NCBI RefSeq assembly: GCF_001558695.1
Contig: NZ_LNTU01000039.1
Location: forward strand, 186,001 to 250,000
DNA length: 64,000 nt
Direction of reading: 5' to 3'
Source: Paramesorhizobium deserti
GTDB taxonomy: Bacteria > Pseudomonadota > Alphaproteobacteria > Rhizobiales > Rhizobiaceae
Of the stretch, positions 53,673 to 62,575 are shown piece by piece (positions within the stretch are counted from its first letter, which is position 1; the number at the start of each line of letters is the position of its first letter). The notes beneath the pieces were generated by a model. That model saw nothing but the letters and a program-made list of their open reading frames with translations, made no database searches and was not told where the DNA came from. A program made the translations under genes and the position numbers.

Positions 53673-55582
53673 CGTCCAATCGCCCGAGCGAAGCATATGC
53701 CCTTTACGGCACGGAGGAACCGCCGCAGCGGTTCAGCACGCTTCGCGCCGGCGACCTCACCGCTGAACTGGTGGACGGCAACCTCCGCTATATCCGCTTT
53801 CGCGGCCATGAGGTGCTGCGCGCCATCGCATATGTGGTGCGCGACGAGAACTGGGGCACCTATACGCCCGAGATCACTGGACTTAACATCGAAGAGGAAC
53901 CGGGCCGTTTCACAGTGCACTATCAGGCGCGTTGCGGTGTTCTCACCTATGAGGCGGTTATCTCAGGGCATTCCAACGGACATCTCGTTTTCAACGCCGT
54001 TGCCACGCCGGACAAGGATTTCACCACAAACCGTTGCGGCTTCTGCGTTTTGCATCCAATCGTCGGCGTCGCCGGCAAGCCGGCGATGGTCGAGCACAGT
54101 GATGGGTCCCGGCAAGAAACAGTCTTTCCCGATCTGATCGAGTCCTGGCAGCCCTTCAAGGATATCCGCGCCCTGACGCATGACGTGACGCAAGGCATTA
54201 CGGCCACCTGCACTTTTGCGGGCGACGTGTTCGAGATGGAGGACCAGCGCAACTGGTCGGACGCGTCCTACAAAACCTATGTCCGACCGCTGGCCCTGCC
54301 CTGGCCTTACGTCATGCCGGCGGGCCAGCCGAATCGGCAGGCGGTGGATTTGCGCATCACGGTGGGGAACGGTGTCGAGGCCGCGCCTTCTCGCGACGGG
54401 CCGGTTACGATCGAGATCAGCAAGGTGGATGGCGCACGAAAACATCCCGAAATCGGGCTATTGGTGGATCCAGATGAATTTGCCGCCACGGCTGCAAAGA
54501 TTGATATGTTGCAAGCCCTCGCGCCGCAGTTCTTGCTTCTGCATTTCGACCCGACGGCAGGACATGGTGAGAAAGAACTACAGGCATTCGCCAAATTGCA
54601 ACGGGAAAGCCAGGTTCCGGCCACGCTCGAATATGTCGTCGCCTGCGATGGCGATCTGATCGAAGAATTCTCAAAACTTGCAGCGATGGTGCGCGACACA
54701 AATCTAGACCTCGCCGCACTTGCCGTCTGCCCCTCGGTCGACCGGCAGTCGACGCCGCCGGGAAGCGAATGGCCGCCCTGCCCTCCGCTTGGCGAGATCT
54801 ACAATGCCGCGCGCCGTGCTTTCCCGGATATGCCGCTCGGCGGTGGCATGTTCAGCTATTTCACGGAATTGAACCGCAAGCGCCCGCCCGTGGAGATTCT
54901 CGATTTCGTCACCCACGGCACCAACCCGATCGTCCATGCCGCCGACGATATCAGCGTCATGGAGACGCTGGAGGCGCTGCCGGATATCTTCCGTTCCGCG
55001 CGCGCCATCATCGGTGACGGCAAGACCTATCGCCTCGGCCTCTGCTCCATCCCGATGCGGCAGAACCCCTATGGCACCCACACGATGGGCAATCCGGACG
55101 GGCGGCGCATCACCATGGCGCGGAGAGACCCGCGGCAGCGGGGCCTGTTCGCCGCCGCCTGGATGCTGGGCTACGCCGCGCGCGTTGCCTGTCACGATAT
55201 CGCCTCCGTCGTTCCCGCCGCGCTGACCGGCCCGCTCGGCATTCTCGGGCAATCCGGCCCGCTCCCGATCCACGCGGTCATCCGCGAATTGTGCAGGCTG
55301 TCGGGTAAATCCGTTGCATCATGCCGTTCATCCGATGAGACGCGCGCGCTGGCGCTGGCTGCCGATGAAGGCGATGGCAGTCGCACCCTCTTCCTCGCCA
55401 ATCTCACGCGGGCTGCGCAGCAGGTGGAAACCCGCGACAGCCTCGGCTTCACGCCGGTCGCGGCATCGGTGCTCCATGCCGGAAATTTCGGCGCGACATT
55501 CGACAATACGGAGGAGGATTGCACCGAAGGTCGCCTTTTGCTGCCGCCCTATGCGGTCGCGCGCATGCGGCTTCGCCGGTGA
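53669..55582 (+). CDS. apnL: Large sugar-acid cluster protein, probable D-apionate lactonase
   Basis: A 637-residue soluble protein. The N-terminal 250 residues look like a beta-sandwich (FSTLRAGDLTAELVDGNLRY, FRGHEVLRAIAYVVRDENWG). A central barrel-like part (residues about 260-500) has GGGMFSYFTELNRKRPP and DFVTHGTNPIVHAADD, and a C-terminal beta region follows. No signal peptide is seen. The layout suggests a glycosidase-like fold, but the gene sits in the place and company of ApnL, which opens apionolactone. The ATG overlaps the dehydrogenase stop by 4 bases. The name is inferred from context. Confidence 0.62.
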   Translation: MTSNRPSEAYALYGTEEPPQRFSTLRAGDLTAELVDGNLRYIRFRGHEVLRAIAYVVRDENWGTYTPEITGLNIEEEPGRFTVHYQARCGVLTYEAVISGHSNGHLVFNAVATPDKDFTTNRCGFCVLHPIVGVAGKPAMVEHSDGSRQETVFPDLIESWQPFKDIRALTHDVTQGITATCTFAGDVFEMEDQRNWSDASYKTYVRPLALPWPYVMPAGQPNRQAVDLRITVGNGVEAAPSRDGPVTIEISKVDGARKHPEIGLLVDPDEFAATAAKIDMLQALAPQFLLLHFDPTAGHGEKELQAFAKLQRESQVPATLEYVVACDGDLIEEFSKLAAMVRDTNLDLAALAVCPSVDRQSTPPGSEWPPCPPLGEIYNAARRAFPDMPLGGGMFSYFTELNRKRPPVEILDFVTHGTNPIVHAADDISVMETLEALPDIFRSARAIIGDGKTYRLGLCSIPMRQNPYGTHTMGNPDGRRITMARRDPRQRGLFAAAWMLGYAARVACHDIASVVPAALTGPLGILGQSGPLPIHAVIRELCRLSGKSVASCRSSDETRALALAADEGDGSRTLFLANLTRAAQQVETRDSLGFTPVAASVLHAGNFGATFDNTEEDCTEGRLLLPPYAVARMRLRR

Positions 55583-55631
55583 AAGAGGTGCGGATTGGGC
55601 TATAAGCCGCGCCGGCCAGTGGTTATATGAT

Positions 55632-55642
55632 TGGTTGAACCA
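55632..55642. promoter_or_regulatory. Candidate operator TGGTTGAACCA upstream of GntR gene
   Basis: A perfect 5-bp inverted repeat around a central G, 47 bases before the GntR ATG, flanked by ATATGAT on the left and TATGG on the right. TGGT...ACCA half-sites are classic for FadR-type GntR proteins, so autoregulation is plausible. Confidence 0.45.
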
Positions 55643-55689
55643 TATGGATTGATTCCCAACGGATTCTCTTTTTGGAGGCCGTCGATCGA

Positions 55690-56412
55690 ATGACACAGCA
55701 TGACGAACGCATAGTCCGGCGCAAGCTCTCCGACGAGGTCTTCGATCGCCTGCGCGACCTGATCGCCAGCGGCGAGTTCGGCCCGGGCAATTTGATGCCC
55801 TCCGAGCGGGACCTGATGGAGCGGTTCGGCGTCGGGCGCCCCGCCATCCGCGAGGCAATGCAAGCGCTCCACAATATGGGGCTGATCGTGGTGTCGCATG
55901 GCGAGCGGGCCCGCGTCAGCGAACTCAACGCCCGTACCATGTTCAAGCAGATCGACGTGGTGGCGCGGACGCTGATGTCGACCACGCCGGAAACGCTCGA
56001 TCATCTGAAGGATACGCGCCGTTTCTATGAGCGCGGGCTGGTCCGGCTTGCCGCGGAACGGGCGAGCGACGCCGATATCGACGAACTGGAGGAAATCCTC
56101 AAGCGTCAGGAAAGCCATTTCGGCGATCCGCGCCTCTTCATCGCCGACGACATCGCCTTTCATCGCAAGATCGCCGCCATGTCCGGCAATCCGATGCTGG
56201 AGGCCCTGAGCGAATCCATGCTCAACTGGCTCTTCGAATATCATACCGAGATGCTGATCTGGACGGGCAAGGAAGGGATAACATTGCGTGAGCACCGCGC
56301 CATTCTCGGCTGCATTCGCCAGCGCGATGCGGACGCCGCGGAGAAAGCCATGATCGTCCATATAGACCGCTCGGGAACGCTTTACTCCTATCCTCCGCAG
56401 GGCAAACGGTGA
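55690..56412 (+). CDS. GntR-family regulator, FCD domain (NanR-like)
   Basis: A 240-residue regulator. The winged HTH is in the first 75 residues (GPGNLMPSERDLMERFGVGR, then PAIREAMQALHNMGLIVV). The FCD domain has FIADDIAFHRKIAAMSGNPM and EHRAILGCIRQRDAD as metal-site regions. The ATG at 55690 has GGAGG about 12 bases upstream. It closes the apiose-type cluster on the plus strand after a 107-base gap with its own operator-like site. It probably represses the cluster until a pathway intermediate binds. Confidence 0.85.
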   Translation: MTQHDERIVRRKLSDEVFDRLRDLIASGEFGPGNLMPSERDLMERFGVGRPAIREAMQALHNMGLIVVSHGERARVSELNARTMFKQIDVVARTLMSTTPETLDHLKDTRRFYERGLVRLAAERASDADIDELEEILKRQESHFGDPRLFIADDIAFHRKIAAMSGNPMLEALSESMLNWLFEYHTEMLIWTGKEGITLREHRAILGCIRQRDADAAEKAMIVHIDRSGTLYSYPPQGKR

Positions 56413-56525
56413 CAGGCGATGGGAGTGGAAAACGGCCCCAGGCTTCATCTGCGTGTTACACGCGGCTTCTACAGTTTGAAAACGCTCTAAAATGCGGGAG
56501 CAGTTTTCAAACTGAGGAAAGCCAG

Positions 56526-58517
56526 ATGAACGAACACCTTTCACAGCAAGCCCTTTTCAGGACAAGCCAGTTGGAAGAAGCCGACGGCGCGCCGCGCAAC
56601 CCGACCGACAATCCGACCATGGGAGAGATCATCAGCGCCCGCTTTTCGCGCCGCGGCTTTCTTCAGGGCTCGCTTGCGGTTTCCGCCATCGCAGCGACGG
56701 TGAGCCCGCTGGCGCTCCTCACCGCCGAAAACGCCAAGGCCGATAGCGGCTCCGCCTTTTCGTTCAAGGAAGTGGAAGCCGGCGTCGACGCCAAGCACCA
56801 TGTCGCGGAAGGCTATGACGCCGATGTGCTCTTGCGCTGGGGCGATCCGCTCTTCGCCGATGCGCCTCAGTTCGATCCGTTGAAGCAGACGGCCGAGGCG
56901 CAAGCCAGGCAGTTCGGCTATAACAACGACTATGTCGGCTATATCCCGCTCGACGGCTCGGCTACCCACGGCCTGCTCGTAGTCAACCACGAGTACACCA
57001 ATCCTCATCTGATGTTCCCCGGCCTCGTCACTATTGCCGACGGCAAGGTCGTGCAGAAGCCGCTCAGCAAGGAGCAGGTCGATGTCGAGATGGCTGCCCA
57101 TGGCGGCACGATCGTCGAGATCGAGAAGGTCGACGGCAAGTGGAAACCTGTCCTCGACAGCCGCTATAACCGCCGCATCACCTCCAATACCGAGATGCAG
57201 CTTTCCGGTCCTGCCGCCGGAAGCGACCGGCTCAAGACCACAGCCGATCCGGCGGGCACCAAGGTTTTCGGCACCGTCAACAATTGCGCCGGCGGCGTGA
57301 CGCCGTGGCACACCTATATCATGGCGGAAGAGAACATTCACGGCTATTTCAGCGGCGAGTTGCCGGAAGGCCATCCCGAAGCTGCCAATTACAAGCGCAT
57401 GGGCATTCCCGAAGGCTCTTACGAATGGGCGAATTTCTACGACCGCTTCGACGTCTCCAAGGAGCCGAACGAACCCAACCGCTTCGGCTGGGTGGTCGAG
57501 GTCGATGCGCTCGATCCCAATTCCGTGCCGAAGAAGCGCACGGCGCTTGGCCGCGTCAAGCATGAAGGCGCGGAGTCGATCGTCAACAAGGATGGCCGTG
57601 TCGTCTTCTATATGGGCGACGACGAGCGCTTCGACTATGTCTATAAGTTCGTCACGGCGGGCAAGTTCAACCCGGACGATCGCGCCGCCAATATGAACCT
57701 GCTCGACGAGGGTACGCTCTATGTCGCCAAGTTCTCCGAGGACGGCACGGTCGAATGGCTGCCGCTCGTCTTCGGCGAGGGCCCGCTGACCGCCGAGAAC
57801 GGCTTCCAGAGCCAGGCCGACGTGCTGATCGAGACCCGCCGCTCCGCCGATTTGCTCGGCGCGACCAAGATGGATCGTCCCGAGGATGTGGAGCCGAATG
57901 GCGTCACCGGCAAGGTCTATGTCATGCTGACCAACAACACCAAGCGCACCGACGAACAGGTGGATGCCGCCAACCCGCGCGCCAAGAACGCTTTCGGCCA
58001 CATCATCGAGATCACGGAAGCAGACGGCGACTTCGCCGCCACTAAGGGCACCTGGGAAGTGCTCTTGAAATGCGGCGATCCCTCGATCGCCGATGTCGGC
58101 GCCACCTTCTCGACCGAGACGACCAAGAACGGCTGGTTCGGCATGCCGGACAATTGCGCGGTGGACTCGGCCGGACGCCTCTGGGTGTCTACCGACGGCA
58201 ACAGCAACAAGGCGACCGGGCGCACCGACGGGCTCTGGGCCGTCGACACGCAGGGCGAAGCCCGCGCCACCTCGAAGCTCTTCTTCCGCGTGCCGGTGGG
58301 TGCCGAGATGTGCGGCCCGCTCTTTGCGCGGGATGACGAGACGGCCTTTGTCGCCGTGCAGCATCCCGCCGATGGCGGCGAGGACTGGGAAGGCCATGGC
58401 CGCCCGTCCTATTACGAGGACCTCTCGACCCGCTGGCCCGATTTCCGCGACGACATGCCGACGCGCCCGTCGGTCGTCGCCATCACCAAGCAGGGCGGCG
58501 GCAAGATCGCGATGTAA
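56526..58517 (+). CDS. phoX: PhoX-family alkaline phosphatase (DUF839), Tat-exported
   Basis: A 663-residue protein. It starts with a long N-region and twin-arginine signal SRRGFLQGSLAVSAIAAT (41-58), exporting a folded metalloprotein. The PhoX body has LLVVNHEYTNPHLMFPG, NCAGGVTPWHTYIMAEENIH (calcium/iron ligand region with Glu), YMGDDERFDYVYKFVTAGKF and PDNCAVDSAGRLWVSTDGNS. GAGG lies 9 bases before the ATG. PhoX hydrolyses phosphomonoesters and is usually phosphate-regulated, but no clear Pho box was found in the 113-base upstream gap. A strong terminator follows. Confidence 0.86.
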   Translation: MNEHLSQQALFRTSQLEEADGAPRNPTDNPTMGEIISARFSRRGFLQGSLAVSAIAATVSPLALLTAENAKADSGSAFSFKEVEAGVDAKHHVAEGYDADVLLRWGDPLFADAPQFDPLKQTAEAQARQFGYNNDYVGYIPLDGSATHGLLVVNHEYTNPHLMFPGLVTIADGKVVQKPLSKEQVDVEMAAHGGTIVEIEKVDGKWKPVLDSRYNRRITSNTEMQLSGPAAGSDRLKTTADPAGTKVFGTVNNCAGGVTPWHTYIMAEENIHGYFSGELPEGHPEAANYKRMGIPEGSYEWANFYDRFDVSKEPNEPNRFGWVVEVDALDPNSVPKKRTALGRVKHEGAESIVNKDGRVVFYMGDDERFDYVYKFVTAGKFNPDDRAANMNLLDEGTLYVAKFSEDGTVEWLPLVFGEGPLTAENGFQSQADVLIETRRSADLLGATKMDRPEDVEPNGVTGKVYVMLTNNTKRTDEQVDAANPRAKNAFGHIIEITEADGDFAATKGTWEVLLKCGDPSIADVGATFSTETTKNGWFGMPDNCAVDSAGRLWVSTDGNSNKATGRTDGLWAVDTQGEARATSKLFFRVPVGAEMCGPLFARDDETAFVAVQHPADGGEDWEGHGRPSYYEDLSTRWPDFRDDMPTRPSVVAITKQGGGKIAM

Positions 58518-58532
58518 ACTGCTTCAATGCTT

Positions 58533-58562
58533 CTACGCTCCCGCCCCATGGCGGGAGCGTAG
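58533..58562. terminator. 13-bp hairpin after phoX
   Basis: CTACGCTCCCGCC-CCAT-GGCGGGAGCGTAG is a perfect 13-bp stem with a 4-base loop, 16 bases beyond the phosphatase stop and 43 bases before the convergent LysR gene end. No long T-run follows on either side, so it could act in both directions with Rho help. Confidence 0.65.
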
Positions 58563-58604
58563 TCCTATATGACGATACGGCTCCCACATTCGCGTTCGCG
58601 TAGC

Positions 58605-59537
58605 CTACTGCACTTCGCTATTGATTTGATCCCGGGCGGGCAGGAGCGCAATTTGCGACCAGACCCATTGCTCCAACGCTTCGGAAGTACCGACAAGCCG
58701 TACTGCGGTCACCTCGAGCCCGCAGCCCGGCAATCGATCGGACAAATCTACCAGCGTTCCATCCGCAATCCGTCTCCGCACCAATGAGAGCGGTAACCAA
58801 GCAACGACGATCCCTGTCATCGCCATTTCCAGAGCAGCCAGGGTCAGTGCGGTTTCAGCCTTTGGCTGGAGTTGGAACTCTTGTCTGAGGTGGGACAAAA
58901 CCAATCTTTCCATGACCCAACCGAGAAATACTTCCGTTGGATAAGCGACATACGGCAACTCGTTCAGCATGAGATGACGGTTCAGCCAGTCAACCTGACG
59001 TGCGGCAATGGTCGGAATTAGTCGATCAGTGCCGATTGTCACGGTTTCGACGAAATCCGGACGGACAGGATGATCGGTACCCGGCAGGCGATAGAGGATG
59101 GCAATGGCTACCTGTCGTGAGAGAAGAAGCGCCAAGCATTCATCGAGATTTGCAGAGCGGATTTTCACAAACGTATCCGGTTGATACGCCTGAGCTTTCT
59201 CTATGAGCGAGGGGGTCAGGGTGGCTGTGAGCGCATGCTGACTGGCCAAGACGATGCGATTTGCGGAGGTTTGCGCGCCCCTTTTCAGATCGACAATCAG
59301 TTGCCGCAACAGGCTGATCAATTGCGCAATCTGTTCACGCTGATTCTCGGTGGTGGGGCGCAGGTGCACCGGCTTGCACCGACGGTCAAAGAGTTCAACG
59401 CCGACATAGTCTTCGATCTGCTGAATGCGTCGCGAGAATGCAGATTGTGTAAGACGACGCCGCTCTGCGGCCTCGCTGAACGAGCCGGTCTCCGCCACAG
59501 CGAGGATGTCTTCGAGCCACTCTAGTCGCATGCTCAT
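58605..59537 (-). CDS. LysR-family transcriptional regulator
   Basis: A 310-residue regulator. The N-terminal HTH is MRLEWLEDILAVAETGSFSE, then AAERRRLTQSAFSRRIQQIE, and an effector domain follows from about residue 95. It is divergent from the D-cysteine-desulfhydrase-like gene with 100 bases between the two starts, the standard LysR arrangement. A dyad fitting the T-N11-A rule lies next to its start. The effector is probably an amino acid handled by the downstream enzymes. This is inference from position. Confidence 0.87.
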   Translation of the reverse strand: MSMRLEWLEDILAVAETGSFSEAAERRRLTQSAFSRRIQQIEDYVGVELFDRRCKPVHLRPTTENQREQIAQLISLLRQLIVDLKRGAQTSANRIVLASQHALTATLTPSLIEKAQAYQPDTFVKIRSANLDECLALLLSRQVAIAILYRLPGTDHPVRPDFVETVTIGTDRLIPTIAARQVDWLNRHLMLNELPYVAYPTEVFLGWVMERLVLSHLRQEFQLQPKAETALTLAALEMAMTGIVVAWLPLSLVRRRIADGTLVDLSDRLPGCGLEVTAVRLVGTSEALEQWVWSQIALLPARDQINSEVQ

Positions 59538-59542
59538 CTATG

Positions 59543-59559
59543 TTGCATATTTTGCATAA
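59543..59559. promoter_or_regulatory. LysR-type binding dyad
   Basis: TTGCATATTTTGCATAA has TGCA half-sites 5 bases apart in AT-rich DNA and fits a T-N11-A LysR box. It sits 5-22 bases before the regulator's ATG, where binding could give autorepression as well as activation of the divergent gene. Confidence 0.5.
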
Positions 59560-59637
59560 TATCTCAATTATTTCGAATTTGAGTCGGAGCAAATGATATG
59601 GGAAAGTCTAAAAACGCAACTTTTGAGGCACTTTCTT

Positions 59638-60660
59638 ATGCACCTAGCTCGGTTTCCCCGCATTTTTCTGGCCCATCTGCCGACGCCGCTGGAACGATTG
59701 GAGCGTCTGTCGCGCGAACTGGGCGGCCCGGATATCTGGATCAAACGTGACGATTGCACCGGGCTCTCCACGGGAGGGAACAAGACGCGCAAACTGGAGT
59801 TCCTGATGGCCGAGGCCGTGGCTCAGGGGGCAGACACGATCATCACGCAGGGAGCAACGCAGTCGAACCACACGCGCCAGACGGCGGCCTTCGCGGCAAA
59901 GCTGGGAATCGCCTGCTACATCCTGCTGGAGGATCGCACCGGATCCAATGATCCAAACTACAACAGCAACGGCAACGTATTATTGGATCACCTGCACGGG
60001 GCAACGACTGAGAAACGACCTGGCGGCAGCGATATGCAGGCCGAGATGGAAATGGTCGCAGACAGGCTCCGAGCCACAGGCCGCAATGTCTATATCATTC
60101 CGGGTGGGGGATCGAATCCCACCGGTGCTCTTGGCTACGCGAACTGTGCTTACGAATTGGTTGGGCAGGCGAACGACCGGGGTCTGATTATCGATCACCT
60201 TGTTACGGCAACCGGCAGTGCGGGAACTCAGGCCGGGTTGATTACAGGCCTTAAGGCGATCAATGCGCAGATTCCACTGTCAGGTATGGGCGTTCGTGCA
60301 CCGAAGGACAAGCAGGAGGAGAGCGTCTTCAACCTCGCCGAACGCACCGCGGAGAAGCTCGGTTGCCCGGGGGTTGTCAAGCGGGATGATGTTGTTGCTG
60401 ACTGCAGTTACGTTGGGGCTGGATATGGCGTGCCGGGCCCGGACACACTTGAGGCCATCGCGATATTTGCGAAGCTCGAGGGTATTCTGCTTGACCCGGT
60501 GTATTCTGGCAAGGCGGCGGCGGGCCTGATCGATTATTGCCGCAAGGGACGATTCAAGGCGGGAGAACAGGTAGTCTTTCTCCATACCGGCGGCTCGGCG
60601 GCTCTCTTCGGCTACGATGCCGTCATTTCCAAAGCACTTGCCACGGCAACGGTCGGCTGA
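59638..60660 (+). CDS. D-cysteine desulfhydrase / ACC deaminase-family PLP enzyme
   Basis: A 340-residue fold-type II PLP enzyme. The expected PLP lysine is Lys49 in [13 protein letters not shown], and the following [20 protein letters not shown] is the substrate and PLP-stabilising loop. [13 protein letters not shown] binds the PLP phosphate and [12 protein letters not shown] closes the site. The ATG at 59638 gives family length with GAGG 10 bases upstream; an ATG at 59593 would add 15 unsupported residues. Members act on D-cysteine, L-cysteate or ACC. With an aspartate-type racemase next door, D-amino-acid breakdown is likely. Exact substrate open. Confidence 0.82.
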   Translation: MHLARFPRIFLAHLPTPLERLERLSRELGGPDIWIKRDDCTGLSTGGNKTRKLEFLMAEAVAQGADTIITQGATQSNHTRQTAAFAAKLGIACYILLEDRTGSNDPNYNSNGNVLLDHLHGATTEKRPGGSDMQAEMEMVADRLRATGRNVYIIPGGGSNPTGALGYANCAYELVGQANDRGLIIDHLVTATGSAGTQAGLITGLKAINAQIPLSGMGVRAPKDKQEESVFNLAERTAEKLGCPGVVKRDDVVADCSYVGAGYGVPGPDTLEAIAIFAKLEGILLDPVYSGKAAAGLIDYCRKGRFKAGEQVVFLHTGGSAALFGYDAVISKALATATVG

Positions 60661-60676
60661 GAGAGATGTGTGAACG

Positions 60677-61381
60677 ATGGTTCTTCGTCGCGTAGGCATT
60701 CTGGGAGGCATGGGACCGGAGGCAACCGTGCTGCTCATGCAAAAGGTGCTTGCCGCAGTTCCGGCGCGTGACGACGCCGATCATATCCCGCTGATCGTGG
60801 ATCAGAACCCGCAGGTTCCGTCCAGATTGCAGCGTTTAATCGATGGAACCGGCGATGACCCCGGCCCGGTCCTGGCTGGTATGGCGCGCCGCTTGCAGGC
60901 GGCCGGGGCAGAAGCGCTGGCAATGCCCTGCAACACTGCGCATCATTATGCTCCGGCTATCCGCGCCGCCTCGACCGTACCGTTGATTGATATGGTAGAG
61001 CTTTCGGCCGTTCGGGCACGGAAACTGGCTGACAGGGGTGGAAAGATCGGCATCCTTGCCTCACCCGCCGTGCGTCTCATCAAATTGTTCGAACCCGCGC
61101 TCGCGGAAGCGGGACTGCACCCTGTCTACGTTGATGACGATGCTGCGCTGGTGTCGATCATCCGTCACATAAAGGCCGTCGGACCAAGCGACGAAGCCAG
61201 GGCCGGACTGACTGAAGCTTCGGAAAAGCTGCTGGCCCAGGGTGCGATAGCGCAGATAATCGGCTGCACGGAGTTTTCACTCATCGCGGAGGCCGTGGCA
61301 CCGGGTGCCCGCGCTTTCGATACCCTCGATTGCCTTGTCGAAGCAATCGTCGAATTCTCTGTGTCGAATGGAGAACCATGA
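60677..61381 (+). CDS. Aspartate/glutamate racemase
   Basis: A 234-residue PLP-independent racemase. The N-terminal RVGILGGMGPEATVLLMQKV is the family start. Cys85 in MPCNTAHHY and Cys197 in IIGCTEFSL are the two catalytic cysteines, spaced as in aspartate racemases. It lies 16 bases after the PLP-enzyme gene on the same strand, so it probably feeds or drains that enzyme's D- or L-substrate. It is much closer to true aspartate racemases than the other two superfamily members in the window. Confidence 0.87.
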   Translation: MVLRRVGILGGMGPEATVLLMQKVLAAVPARDDADHIPLIVDQNPQVPSRLQRLIDGTGDDPGPVLAGMARRLQAAGAEALAMPCNTAHHYAPAIRAASTVPLIDMVELSAVRARKLADRGGKIGILASPAVRLIKLFEPALAEAGLHPVYVDDDAALVSIIRHIKAVGPSDEARAGLTEASEKLLAQGAIAQIIGCTEFSLIAEAVAPGARAFDTLDCLVEAIVEFSVSNGEP

Positions 61382-61596
61382 ATCCGATGGTGGAAAGCGG
61401 ACTTTCGCCATGATGAAAGGTGGACAGCGATTTTCGGCAGATGTTCTCGTCGGAATCTCAGGGGGTCCTTGTTATCGGCCTCGAGAGCCTACTGCTGTTG
61501 ATCATGACACAGGTGCTTGCCGCATTCGTTATGTTTTGAAGGTATTGAAACAGGTTCGCGGGGAATGCGGGCCTTCTGATTATTGGGAGAGCCACC
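61382..61596. other. Non-coding gap before the deacetylase gene
   Basis: No gene is supported in these 215 bases. GGTGGAAAGCGGACTTTCGCC and AGGTGGACAGCGATTTTCGG near the left end resemble end sequences of IS21-type elements, but no matching second end or transposase fragment was found. A promoter for the deacetylase gene may be present; no convincing boxes were seen. Confidence 0.35.
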
Positions 61597-62532
61597 ATGG
61601 GCGTTACATCGACACAGCCTGACCAGCCTTGGATCTGGAGCGAGGAGATCTGGCGCCAAAAGGTAAACAAGGTCAGAGCCGGACGTACCCTGAAACCGGC
61701 ACGTTGGAAAAACGACGCAAGGATGGCGGTTGCCATTTCCTTTGACTCGGATCACGAGACCCTCGAATTGAAGAATGGGGGAAACTCGATTGGCCGTCTT
61801 AGCCAAGGTCAGTACGGCGCCCGCTCTGGCATTCCGCGCATCCTGCGACTTCTGGAAAAATTTTCCGTGCCGGCGTCTTTCTTCATGCCGGCCGTCTCAG
61901 CGATGATAAATCCGGAAGAATTGAAGGCCATCATTTCTGCTGGCCACGAGATCGGCATCCATAGCTGGATCCACGAGTTCAATTCCGGCCTCGACGAAGA
62001 AACCGAACGTGAACTGGCGCTGCGAGCATCCGATGTGCTCGAGAAGCTATCCGGCATCCGCCCGGTCGGGATGCGCACCGCGTCGTGGGACTTCAGCCCA
62101 TACACGCTAAAAATCGCCCGCGAAATGGGACTGCTATATGATTCCTCCCTGATGGCGGATGAGGAGCCGTATGAGCTTCTGGAGGACTGCGAGCCGACTG
62201 GCATTGTCGAAATCCCGGTCGAGTGGATCAGGGACGACGCGCCTTATTTCGCGATGGACCGGATGGCCGCTGCGCGGCCTTACGGCGCCCCGTCAATGGT
62301 CTGCGATATTTTCGCCCGGGAACTGGAGATTGCATGGGAGGAAGGAGGGCTATTCCAACTCACCATGCATCCCCATCATATCGGCCACCGCTCGCGAATC
62401 TTCATTCTTGAGGAAATCATCCGGCTTGCCCAGTCGAAGGGGGATGTCTGGTTCTGCACACATGCCGATTTGGCGCGCTACTGCGCCCAGGAATGCGGCC
62501 TTGTTGCCGCCGCACAACCCACCGGCACATGA
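61597..62532 (+). CDS. Polysaccharide deacetylase-family (NodB-like) protein
   Basis: A 311-residue NodB/CE4-type amidohydrolase. The metal and catalytic regions are VAISFDSDHETLE (Asp-Asp replaced by Asp-Ser-Asp), HEIGIHSWIHEF (His pair) and GMRTASWDFSP, with a late His in LTMHPHHIGHR. The SFDSDHE start and the GIHSWIHE motif resemble PuuE/HpbpA-like members that act on small amides rather than chitin. It has no signal peptide, so it is cytoplasmic. It lies between amino-acid enzymes and a dipeptide-type receptor, so hydrolysis of an N-acyl amino acid or cyclic amide is a fair guess. Confidence 0.8.
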   Translation: MGVTSTQPDQPWIWSEEIWRQKVNKVRAGRTLKPARWKNDARMAVAISFDSDHETLELKNGGNSIGRLSQGQYGARSGIPRILRLLEKFSVPASFFMPAVSAMINPEELKAIISAGHEIGIHSWIHEFNSGLDEETERELALRASDVLEKLSGIRPVGMRTASWDFSPYTLKIAREMGLLYDSSLMADEEPYELLEDCEPTGIVEIPVEWIRDDAPYFAMDRMAAARPYGAPSMVCDIFARELEIAWEEGGLFQLTMHPHHIGHRSRIFILEEIIRLAQSKGDVWFCTHADLARYCAQECGLVAAAQPTGT

Positions 62533-62575
62533 GGTCAATGAAGTTCGACAACCAATAAAAAAAGAGGGTGAAGAC

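Noticed and set aside
61384-61450. IS21-type end motifs (GTGGACAGCG)
   Set aside because: Only isolated similarity to such ends; no element structure could be traced.
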